A DNA stretch of 64,000 bases, from assembly GCA_001799575.1 (NCBI GenBank), contig MGTT01000020.1, positions 62,001 to 126,000 of the forward strand. Direction: 5' to 3'. The notes under the pieces were generated by a model, which saw nothing but the letters and a program-made list of their open reading frames with translations, was not told the DNA's origin and did not search any database. The translations under genes were made by a program, and so were the position numbers. Every line of letters starts with the position of its first letter. Position 1 is the first letter of the stretch. Positions 51,841 to 63,800 of this stretch are shown here, piece after piece. This stretch comes from Elusimicrobia bacterium GWA2_56_46. GTDB lineage: Bacteria; Elusimicrobiota; Elusimicrobia; Elusimicrobiales; UBA9959.

Positions 51841-54800
51841 CTAATGTATCACCCCTATCTTCAGCTTCTCCGTGGTTCCGCCCGTCTCCAGCACGCCTAT
51901 GTAGATACCCTTTGAAACTTTTTTGCCGGACGAATCGGCGCCGTCCCACTTCATGTCGTGAACCGTGTCCGCCGCGGAGTCCAGCGACCTCACTTTCCTG
52001 CCGTAAATATCGTAGATCTTCAGGGAAGCCGCGCCGGCGGAGTTAAGCTGGAAATGTATGGTGGCCACGCCCTTCCTCGAATCGAACGGGTTCGGATACA
52101 CGGACAGATCCGAGACCGCGGCCAGCGCCGCCAGCAGCAGATCCACTTTCAGCGGCTCCGTGGGTGTTCCTTCCAGGCCTGCCCCGCTGACGGGGGTTAT
52201 GCGGTAATAATAAGTGCCCGGAACGCGGCTGATCACCGCCGCCGTTTTAAACCTGGCCGCGGCGCGGGAAACTCCGGACGGGCCGTTCCCTATTATAATG
52301 GTCCGCGAATCGGAGATACTGATCTGCGTCCAGACGGGACTATCCGCTTTGCGCTCCTCCACGCGGTAATAGGTCACGCCGGACGGGCCCGCGCTGGCGG
52401 GATCCCAGTTGAGTATCACCGTCTCGGCTTCGCGCGCGGCGCTGACACCCGCCAGTTGCGGGATCATCGAATCCACCGTGAACTGCCGGCATACGATGTC
52501 GCTGTAATAGTCGCCGAGCGAATTTTTGGTTCTGACGCACAAATAGTAGCCTCCCGCCTGCAGCAGCTCCAGGCCCGTGCCCCAGACGTCCCTGGAAAGT
52601 CCGCCGCTCTTCCAGTCGGCGGCCGGCGTGGCTCCGTTCGCGGGCGCGCCGCCGACGTAATAATATACCTGTTCCAGGCTGCCGGTCATCACCGTAGACT
52701 CCCAGTTGAAGCGCATGCGCGACTTGTAAGCGTTGTAGGCCGCCGCCTCCGCGCCGAACAGCTCTCCGTTAGCCTTGTAAAGCTGGAGAACCGGGGGCGT
52801 GGGCACGCGCGGATCGCGTATCGTGCCGACCGTCGTGGCCAGCGCTGAAAACGCCTCGGCCTTGTCCGACCCGGCCAGCAGGATCCCGCTCTCGTCGGAG
52901 ATCACAAGGCCCGCGGTGCCGCCGATAACGGCCGACGCCGCTATATCCAGCGTGAGGAAATAATCCGCCGGCGCCGCGCCTAACGCGCCCGGCGCGGACA
53001 GGGTGAGCGTCAGCAGCGAAGACGCGAAATTTCCGGACGCCGCCAGGCTGTCGGAGTCCGCGCTGAACACCCCGTTCCCGTCGGTATCGCGGTACAATTT
53101 AACGGTTCCGAGATCCGACAGCGCGGCGCTGCCGTTGAGGCTCAGCTTCAGACCGGTCAGTTCGGCGCTGTCCTGCGTCGTCCAGAGCCGGAGCTTCGCC
53201 ATAGCGCTGTTAGTCCTGCCCTGGTAGAGAGAAGTAGAGGCCAGATCCGTGAACGCCAGCTTAACCGTGTCGGAAGAATCGGAGATCACGCCCGCTATCG
53301 AGAAACTGACCGGCGAAACGGCCAGCGCAACCAGATCCGGCGCCACCACGCTGAAGTACCCTGCCGACGCCGTCAGCCCCAGGGTGGCGCCCACCGTCGC
53401 CTGCGACGAAAGATCCACCACCACGAAATATGATTTATCCGCCGTCCCGACGCTCTGCGGCGGCGACACCAGCAGATTGACCGCGCCGTTGGACAGGCCG
53501 GAAGCCGACGCCGCCAGCGTATCGCCCGCCTGGAACGCCCCGTCGGCGTTCGAATCGTAATACAGCCGTATCCCCGTTATATCGGCGTCCACGGCCGTCC
53601 CCGTCTTATCAAACCGCACTCCCGCCAGCTCGGCGGAATTGGACAGCGCGTGAAGCGTCAGCCGGCCTATCGCCTTTGACACGTCGCCCTGTTTAACCGC
53701 AGGCGCCAGGTCGGTATGCGCTATCTCCAGCGTGTCCACCGTGGCGTCTATAACAGCCTGCGCGCTGTTGAAAGCGAACACGCCCGCCGGGGAACTGACC
53801 GTATCGGGCGCCGACACGCCCAGATAACTGGCCGCCGGCAGGCTTATCCCGAATGTCGCGCCCAGGGTAGCGGAGGCCGAGATATCGGCGGAGATATAAT
53901 AGAGCTTAGTCTGCGGGTATGTGACCGTCTGCCCCGCCAGGTTTAGCGACGACAGCCCGGCCGTGAACACGCCGCTGGACACAAAGATCTCCTGCGCCGG
54001 CCCGCCCCAGGCCCCGTTGCCGTCGTCGCGGTACAAATTGAGCGCCGAAACGCAGGCGTCCGTGCACGTGCCGGTAAGCAGCGCGTCCAGCCTGTTCCAG
54101 TTCACGCTGAACGCCGTGGCCGAGATGGTGGCCACCGCCACCAGCGCCGACACGTCGCCCTGCGTCACCTGGCTGTTCAGCCTGCTCTCGAACGCAGGCA
54201 CAAGAGCGCTGGGCGGCTCGGCCACCGCCACGCTCCCGGAGGTGAACGGCAGGCGTCCGGCCTCGATACCGTCGGGCGCTGCCAGCGATATTGCCGTAAA
54301 GGTCAACGCCAGCGTGTCGTTCACCACCGCCGAGGGCGACAGATCTATCACCGCGTAATACGTTTTGCTGGAGACGGACAGCTCTCTGGCCGCCCCCGTG
54401 ACCGGCAGGGAGACGGAACCGCCGCTGAACACGCCGGAACTCACCAGTTCCCCGGAATCCATCACGCCGTTCACGTTCACGTCCCAGTATAGCGCCACGC
54501 GCGAGACATCCGCGTCCAGGCCGCCCGCGCGCACCAGCGAGACCGAGTTCATAAGCGCCGTGGACTGGTTCGTGCGCAGCTGCAGCCGCTCCATCAAGAT
54601 GCCCTGCGCGCCCGCCTGCGCCGAAGCGGGCGCCAGGCTCAGCGTGGACACCAGCACCGAGGCCGTCACTTTCTCCAGCGTCACTTCGTTGGAAATTATG
54701 GGGAACGTGCTGGTCAGCAGGTCGGGCGCCAGCACGCTGAAATCGGAGGTGCCGTTTATCCCCACCCGCAGCGTGCGCCCCGGCACGGCCGCGCCGGCCA

Positions 54801-57800
54801 CATCCGCCGCTATGAAATAAATGGAACTGGACACGTCCACGCTTTGCAGCGTATTGAACGAGACCGTCGCCGTACCGCCCGAGAACGCATAATTGCCGCT
54901 TACCAGCGTGTCGGCCGCGGCGTTGAAGGTCCCGTTGCCGTCGTCGCGGAACAGCTTGACCGCCGAGATATCGGCATCCTGCGCCGTGCCTGCCTCGTAA
55001 AGCGTGACAGCGGACAGCTCGGCCGCGTTGCGGTTGGTGAACATTTTAAGCGCCAGCACCGGCACATTGACGGCCGCCTGGTACGCCGCCGCCGCCCCTG
55101 CCGTAACGTCCGGCGTGACGACCACTACGTCTATCGTGGGCGTTATGGCAGCCAGGCTGGAATAGATCGGATACTGCGCCGCCACGGTCGTATTCGCCCC
55201 GGCCGCCGTTATATACCCCGATTGCAGCCCCACCCGGGCCAGACTGGACGTATTGGCGTTCGGCGCTATGCCTACGACTATAAAATACGTCTTCGTGGAG
55301 GTATTCAGGATGCTCTCCGAGAGCGACCACGTTACCAGGCCGGAGCTGAACACCCCCGACGCCACGCGCACGTCGGTGCCCGTGTCGAATACGCCCAGCG
55401 GCGCATTGTCGCGGTACAGCGAGACCGAAGAGTAATCCGCGTCCAGGCTGGTCGTGGAGCGCTGCACTTTCAGCAGATTCCATACCGCGCTGCCGATATC
55501 AGCCGTCAGATCCAGCCGCTCCAGCGCGTGCGTCGTGCCCTGCTCGACCGTTAACACCCCCTGATCCACGGCGGTCACCAGCAGATTATTCGGCGGCTCC
55601 GAGACCTGTACGCTGGGCGAGGCGAACGGCAGACGTCCGGGCTCTATGCTGTCGCCGGAGCCGCCCAGAGCGATGGACTGGAAATTAAGCCCCAGATACG
55701 CGCCCGGGGGCGCCGACGCGGCTATGCCCATCGTCACCAGGTAAACCTTGGACTCGGTCGTGAGCGCGCCGGACGCGCCGGTAAACGGCAGCGTCAGAGC
55801 GCCGCCGCTGAATACGCCGGAAGAGACCAGTTCCCCGGCGGCCGGCAGAGCGTCGCCGTTGGCGTCCAGATACAGGGCCACGCCGCTTATATAAGAATCC
55901 GCGCCGCCGTTGCGGACCAGCGAAACGCTGTTCATAACCGCCGCGGACTGGCTGGTGTGCACGCCCAGCCGCTCCATCAGGATATCCTGCGTTCCCGGCT
56001 GCGCCGACGCCGGGGCCGTGCTGGACGTGGAGATGAGCACCACGGCCGGAGCCTTTTCCAGGGTGATCAGATTGCCCGTTATCGGGAAGGTGCTGGTCAG
56101 CGTATCGGGCGCTATGACGCTGAACGCGGAAGCGCCGCTTACGCGCGCGCCCAGTGTGCGGCCCGGGACGGCCGCCGCGGCTATCTCGGCCGCTATAAAA
56201 TAGACCGAGCTGGACACGGTTATGCTCTGGAGAGTATTGAACGAGACGGAGGCCGTGCCCGCCGAAAAAGCGTAATTGCCGCTGACAAGCGTGTCGCTGG
56301 ACGCGTCCAGCACATTGTCGCCGTCGTCGAGGTAGATCTTCAGCGCCGCGATATCGCCGTCCTGCGCGCTGCCGGCCTGGGTTATATTGACGCCCGAGAC
56401 GCTGCCCCCGTTCCGGTCGGTGAACATTTTAAGCGCCAGCACCGGCACGTTAACCGCCGACTGATACGCCGAGGCCGGCGCCACCGAGACGTCGGGCGTG
56501 ACTACGATAGTATCCACCGTCGCCGTTATCTGCGCGAAGCTGGAGATCATGGGGAAGACCGCGCCTATGGCGGTGGCGTCGCTGGCCGCGTCTATATAGC
56601 CGGTTTGCAGCTTCACCCCGGCCTGCGCCGACGTATTGGCTGACGGAGAGATACCGGCCGCTATGAAATAGGTCTTCGTAGAGGTGTTCAGTATGGTCTC
56701 GGAGAGCGACCAGGTGACCAGGCCCGCGCTGAACGTCCCCGACGCCACGCGCGTATCGGTCGCCGGGTCGAACGCCCCCAGCGGCGCGTTATCGCGGTAA
56801 AGCGAGATAGAGGCGTAATCGGCGTCCGCGCTGGAACTGGAACGCTGCACTTTCAGCAGGCTCCACAACGCGCTGCCGGAATCGGAGGTAAGTTCCAGTT
56901 TCTCAAGGGCGCGCAGCGCGCCCTGCTCCACGGTCGTCACGCCCAGATCCGTGCCGGTGACCAGCAGCGTATTCGGCGGATCGCTGACTGACGGCAGGCC
57001 CGAATCGGCCGGGGAAACGCTCATCGACACAACGTCCGGCATACCCGCCATCACCGCGAACGAACCGGCCGACTGCACCCGCACTCCCACCGTCGCGCCC
57101 AGCGGCGCGTTGGCCGCGAGATCCAGCGCCACAAAGTACACGTCGCTTATCACGGTGCGCGTGGAGGAAGCGGCAAGATTTATGACCGCCTGGCCGGACG
57201 AGAACCCGTCCACGCCGGAAGAGACCAGGCTGTCGCCGGAACCCGCGTCCAGTGTCCCGTTCTGGTTGTCGTCGCGGTACACTTTGACGTACGGAACATA
57301 GGCGTCGGCCAGCGTACCCAGCTTGTCCAGCGTCAGCGAGTTCAGATACACCCGGTCGCGCGCCGCGGCCAGCGTCAGCCGCAGGAACGCGAGATTATCG
57401 GTCCCGCGCGACACGTTGGGCGACGGCGCCTGGTTCAGCCACGTCACGTCCAGCGTATCCGCCAGCTTGGTTATCGTGCTCAGGCTGGAGCTGAACGGCT
57501 GGGTATTCAGAGTGTATATACTGTTCGGGCTGGCCAGGGAAGCCGTGCTCGTTATCGTTATGCCTACGCTGTTGCCGGGCCAGGACAGGTAATTGTCGGC
57601 GCAGGTGAGCGTCACAAAATAGGTGGCGGCTGAATTCAGCGTCTCGTTCAGGGTCAGCGCGGCTTCGGACGCCGCGAACACGCCCCACGCGCCGGAGATC
57701 TCCGGGTCATTGCCGGCTTCATACGCTCCGTTGGAATTGCCGTCGCGGTGCACGGCCACGCGCGAGAGATCGGCGTCCGAGCCGGTGCCCTGCCGCCTCA

Positions 57801-60800
57801 CGGTCAGGCCGCTCCATAACGCGCCAGCGCCGTTCGGCGTAAGCGTCAATTTTGCGTACGACAGCTTCTGGCCCTGCACTATCGTAGTGTGCGGCGTATC
57901 GGTGACAAGCGCGCTTATTATCAGCGGCACCGTGCGCGTGGAACCCGCGTAGGTATAATCGGTATAGACATAAGAACCGTTCCGCGCTATCACGCGCGCG
58001 TAATAGGTCGTATTGGGCGACAGGCCGGTGAATGTGGCGTAATTGACCGCGTACATCGCCTGCGTGGACACAGTCGTCAGGTTGAACCCGGACGTGGTGG
58101 ACAGCTCGCAGAAGTATTGCGTGGCTGCCGGGTTGTCCGGGGCCGTCCAATCCACGCGCAGCGCCGATACGTCCACATTATTGAACACGGCCGCGGCCGG
58201 CTTTATGGCGCGGGTGTGCTTATCCGCCATGTTGGAGTACGACTCACCCAAGGCGTTATACGCCGAGACCCTGTAAGAGTAGTAGCTGTTTGTGGACAGC
58301 GACACTGCCGGGTAGGACACGGCATCCGCGCCTAAGGTGGCTATCAAACCCTCGTTCTGATAGACGCGGAAACCAAGCTCGTCATTTGAGTTATCGGTCC
58401 AGGACAGATCCAGCTTATAACCTGAAACAGCGTCCGGATAGCCGATCGTCAAACCGCTCGGCGCGGCCACGCCGGGCATGGTCTCGGTGGACGGCAGGAC
58501 GGCCCAGCCGGTTTCAAGCGGCGCGGCGTTATAATTGCGCGCTTTGGCCCTGAAATAATAAGTCGTGGCGGCCGACAGTACCGTGAAGTTATATGAGTTT
58601 ATCGTCGTCCAGCCGGAATCGGCCGTGTCATAGACGTAATCCGACGATGACGAGCGCTGCACCAGATACTCCGTGCCGTCCGGATTTCCGCTCTTGGACC
58701 AGTTCACCTGTACCGAATTGGCCGTGCGCGTGTACTGCCCCAGCGGGCCGCCCGGCGGCGCCGCGCGCGTGTACTCGCTGTAGAGCGGCACATTGCCGGT
58801 TTCCACGTACGAACTGTTGCGCGCGCGCACACGGATGTAATACCGCGCGTTGGGATCAAGACCGGTGTAACTCTGGCTCGTTATATCAACGCGCCAACTG
58901 GAGCTGGCCAGGATGACCGAGAAATCGGACTGCGCGGACAGCTCGCTTAGATACTGGACGCCCGCCGCGTTGTTCATATTCCATTTAGCCGTTATGCTGC
59001 TTGAGTATATCTCGGGCGTTACGCCTACCGGCGCGTTGGAACGCGTCTGCGTGGACGGCAGCACATACCACGACGCGCCGGCCGGGGATTCAATATTGGC
59101 CTGGTTGCGCGCTTTGATGCGGAAATAATAAGTAGCGTTCGTCTGCAGCGTGTCGAATACCCGCGAACTGATCCCCACCTGCCAGCTCGTATCCACGTCC
59201 ACCACGCCGAAGCCGACATCGTCGCGCGCGGAACGCTGCACCCGGTACTGAGTATAGCCGGGATTGGTTTTAACATCCCAGCGCAGCGTCAGGCTGGAGG
59301 CGTATACGTCATAAGGCGTAAGCGGGTCGCCGGGGATCTCGGCCAGCGTAAGCGCGGGGCCGGCGGGCATAGCGGTGGACGTGGCCACGCCGCTCGCGTT
59401 CACCGCTTTGATACGGAAATAATACGACGAATCGGGCGTCAGCGAAGTGATAACGGCAGATACGGCCAGCGTCGTGCTGGACAGGATCGCCGCGTTGAAG
59501 TCGGACGAGGTGGACAACTCGGCCACGTACGACGTGCCCGCCGAATTGCCGGAACCCGACCAGCCCACCGAGGCCGACGACGCCCACACCTGGTTGAAAA
59601 CAGTTGAAGCGGGCGCCGCGGACAACGTAGGCGTGGCGCCCAGCACCGAATAATCCGTCCACACACCCAGGTTATTGGCGGCTTTTACACGCGCGTAATA
59701 CGTTATATTGGCCGATAAGCCGGACAGCGTAGCGTACGCGTTATAGGTCTGCGACGACGCCGCTATAATACCGAAGCCGGGAGCAGACGACAACTGCACC
59801 AGATACAACGCGCCCGGGCCGTTATACCCGCCCTGCGCGCTCCCGGACGACCACGCAAATGTCAACGCGTCCGCATAAGCCGCCGTAAACGAGGCCGGGG
59901 CCGTCGCCATAGCCAATGTATAAGTGGACACCGTCACCGATTCAGACGATTCGTAACCGCCATAGTTGCGCGCCTTGGCTTTGAACGCATACTGCGTATT
60001 CGGCGTCAGCCCGCCGAATACAGAGGTGACACCGGGGTCGTAGGCTTCGTTGGCGGCCAGCGGGGAGCCGCCGCCGTCCCTGCCGCCTATCGCATACAAC
60101 TTGCCGTCCACGACAGCGGCAGCCAGGTAGGCGCGCGCCGTGGATATAGGCGACTTTGTGGCCCAACTATTGGTCACCGGGTCATATTCCTCATTCTTAC
60201 TAACCACGGAGCCGTTGTCACCGCCGACCACGTATATCTTGCCGCCGATAGCGGCCGCGGCCAGAAGATTTCGCGCCGTCGGCATAGCTGTTTTGGCTAT
60301 CCAGCCATTGGACGCAGGGTCGTATTCTTCGTTCAGCGCGCATATGCCGCCGCCCGCGTCACGGCCGCCGATCCAATACACCTTGCCGCCTATCTCCGCG
60401 CCGGCATGAAGAACACGCGCCGCCGGCATATCGGCCTTGGCCGCCCAGGTATCGGTTACGGGGTCATACGCCTCGTTGGCGCTCAGCTTCAACGCGCCGT
60501 CATCGCCTCCGGTCGCATATAACTTCCCACCCGCGGATATGGCGGCCAGGGCTTCGCGCGCGGTCGGCATCGCGGCTTTTGCCGACCATGTGTTCGCCGC
60601 GGGGTCGTATGCCTCATTATTATTCAGCGCGGCCGAACCGCTCCAGCCGCCTACCGCGTACAGCTTGCCGCCGGATGAAGCGGCGCTCAACGCCCAGCGC
60701 GCGGTCGGCATAGCCGCCTTCGCCGACCAGACATTAGCGACGGGGTCATATTCTTCGTTCGCGGCGCTGGCGCCGGAAACATAGCCGCCTACCCCATAGA

Positions 60801-63800
60801 TCTTCCCGCCCACCGCGGCCGCGGCCAGGTAATAACGCGCCGCCGACATAGCGGTCTTGCCGGCCCAAACATTGCCGCCGGTGTGCCAGCCCGCATATGC
60901 GCCGTCTTTGGCCACGTTCACGCCGGATTGGCCCTGCTCCAGATTGGCGAACACAGGCGCGTAGGCTGACGCGGTTATCGCGGCCGTGCTTACCTCGTCA
61001 AATACGATATTAGACGGGATAGGCGCGGCCGTGCGCGTGGAGATAACGGCCGAATAATACGTGTCGGAATCGGTGGACACTTTTACCTTGAAGTAATAGC
61101 TCGTGTTGTCCAGCACGGAGTACGTCGCCGTCTGCTGGCCGACCGAACCCATGGCGGACGACACCGTTACGCTGAAATCGGGAACCGTCGAGATGACCAT
61201 CCACGGCGCTTCGGTCGCGGGCGTGTCCAGTTCCCACGACACACGCGCCAACGTGCTCGACACATACACCCATTGCACATTGGACGGCAGCTTCATAGCG
61301 GTAGTGGTCGAGCCCAGCGGCGTATAATCGCCGGACACGCCCAGCGTATTGAGACCGCGCACGCGGAAATAATAGAGCTTCTCGGCGCTAAGGCCGGTTA
61401 GATCGGCTGTCAGTCCGGCCGTATTGGACGAGCCCCAGACCGGGATAAACGCGTTATTGGTGGACGCCTGCACATCATAGCGCGCGCCGGATCCGTTGAA
61501 GCCTCCTGCTGAAGTGCCCGAAGACCACTGTACGCGCACATGGTTCCATTCATTCTGAACGAACGTGATCCCGGACGCGGAAACAGTGGCCACCGCCAGG
61601 GTATAAGTCGAGACGGTTACAGACTCGCCGGTTTCGGCCCCATTGACGTTCCGCGCCTTTGCTTTAAACGAATACTGCGTATTCGGCGCCAGGCCGCCGA
61701 ATACAGTCGCCACACCGGGGTCGTAGGCTTCGTTTATGTTACTTCCACCCACAGCGTACAGTTTCCCGCCAACCAGTGCGGCACCCAAACCGTACCGCGC
61801 GGTCGGCAGCACTGTCCTTACCGCCCAAGTATTCGCCGTTGGATCATACTCTTCGTTTACGTTGAGGTTAGGTCCGTTACCCCCGCCCACCGCGTACAAC
61901 TTGCCTCCGACCGCGGCGGCGGCCAGATAGGCCCGCGCGGTCGGCATTACAGCTTTTGCCGCCCACGTATTTGAAACTGGATCATAAACTTCGTTGGTAT
62001 TAAGGTATCCCCCGTTATTCCCGCCCACTGCGTACACCTTGCCGCTGATTGCCGCGGCGGCCAAAGACATTCGCGCGGTCGGCATTGCCGCTTTCGCCGC
62101 CCACGTATTCGCCGCGGGATCGTACTCTTGGTTTACATTCAGGTCGGAACCGTTGCTTCCGCCTATTGCGTACAGCTTGCCTCCGATCGCGGCGGCGCCA
62201 AAACCCTCGCGCGCGGTCGGCATTACAGCTTTTGCCGCCCACGTATTCGCAACTGGATCGTATGCTTCGTTGATATTCTTGAAAGAACCGTCATATCCGC
62301 CTACGGCGTACAGCTTGCCGTCTATCGCGGCGACGGCCATACCATACCGCGCCGTCGGCATTACGGTTTTTGATACCCACGTGTTCGCCGCAGGGTCGTA
62401 CTCTTCATTCGTGTTTTTGTAACCCGCATTATCCCCGCCGATAGCGTACAACTTGCCGCCAATCACGGCGACCGCCAACTGTGCCCGCGCGGTCGGCATC
62501 ACGGCTTTTACCGTCCAGCTATCACCGTAAACATGCCACCCGGCGTATGTCCCGTCTTTTGCTATATTTGTGGCCGATAAACCCTGGTTAAGTTTTGTGA
62601 AGCCAGGCGTGGCCGCGTACGCCGAGGCCGTTATCGCCGCGGTGCTTATCTCGTCGAACACTATATTTGTGGGCGTCTCAATGCCGCTGAGCGTGGAACC
62701 GATTACCGCATAATCGGTCCACACATTGACCGCGTTGGCCGCCTTGACGCGGAAATAATAGGTGGTTTGCGGCAACGTTATCCCGGATATCGCGGCGGAC
62801 AGATCAGCCGTCTGCGCCGACCCGGCTATGGCGGCGAAATTGGAACTGCTGGAAGCCTGGACAAAATACGTGGCGCCGGGGCCGTTGAAGCCGATGGAAG
62901 CCGACCCGGACGACCAGGCAACCGTTATACTGCCGTCATTCACAGCCGGGAACGTGGCCGGCCCGGAAGCCACCGCTAAGGTGTAGGTGGAGACGGCAAC
63001 AGATTCGCCGGTCTCAGCCCCGTTGATACCGCGCGCCTTGGCCTTAAATGAATACTGCGTATTAGGCGCCAGGCCGCCGAATACAGCGGCCACGCCGGGG
63101 TCGTAGGATTCGTTTTGGTTTTGCCCCCCGGTTGCTCCTCCCAACGCGTACAGCTTGCCGCCAACGGAGGCGGCGGCAAACCGAAACCACACGGTTGGAT
63201 TCGCAGCTTTTATCGCCCACGTATTCGCCGCGGGATCGTACTCTTCTGTATCGGCACCCACAGCGTACAGCTTGCCTCCAATGGCCGGGGCAGCGAAATA
63301 AGAGTGCGTGGTCGGCATCGCCGCTTTTGTCCCCCACGTATTGGCCGCGGGATTGTATTCTTCGTTTACCAACCCTGTTCCATCATCCCCGCCCAGCGCA
63401 TACAGTTTACCTCCAACCGCAGCGGCGGCAAAATAGCGCCGGGGGGTCGGCATCGCCGTCTTTGACCCCCAGGTATTCACCGCAGGATCGTATTCTTCGT
63501 TCGTGTTCAGATTAGAGCCGTTGTTTCCACCCACCGCGTATAACTTACCACCCAAAGCTACAGTGGCCAAACCGGTCCGTGCGGTGGGCATCACCGCTTT
63601 TGTCACCCATATATTAACCACGGGGTCGTACTCCTCATTTGTGCCCATGTAAGATACACCGTTATTTCCGCCCACAGCGTAGAGTTTGCCTCCAATTGCC
63701 GCAGCGGCCAAAGCATACCGCGCGGTCGGCATCACCGCTTTTATCGCCCACGTATTAGCCGCAGGATCGTACTCTTCGTTTTTGTTCAGCGGGCCGTACC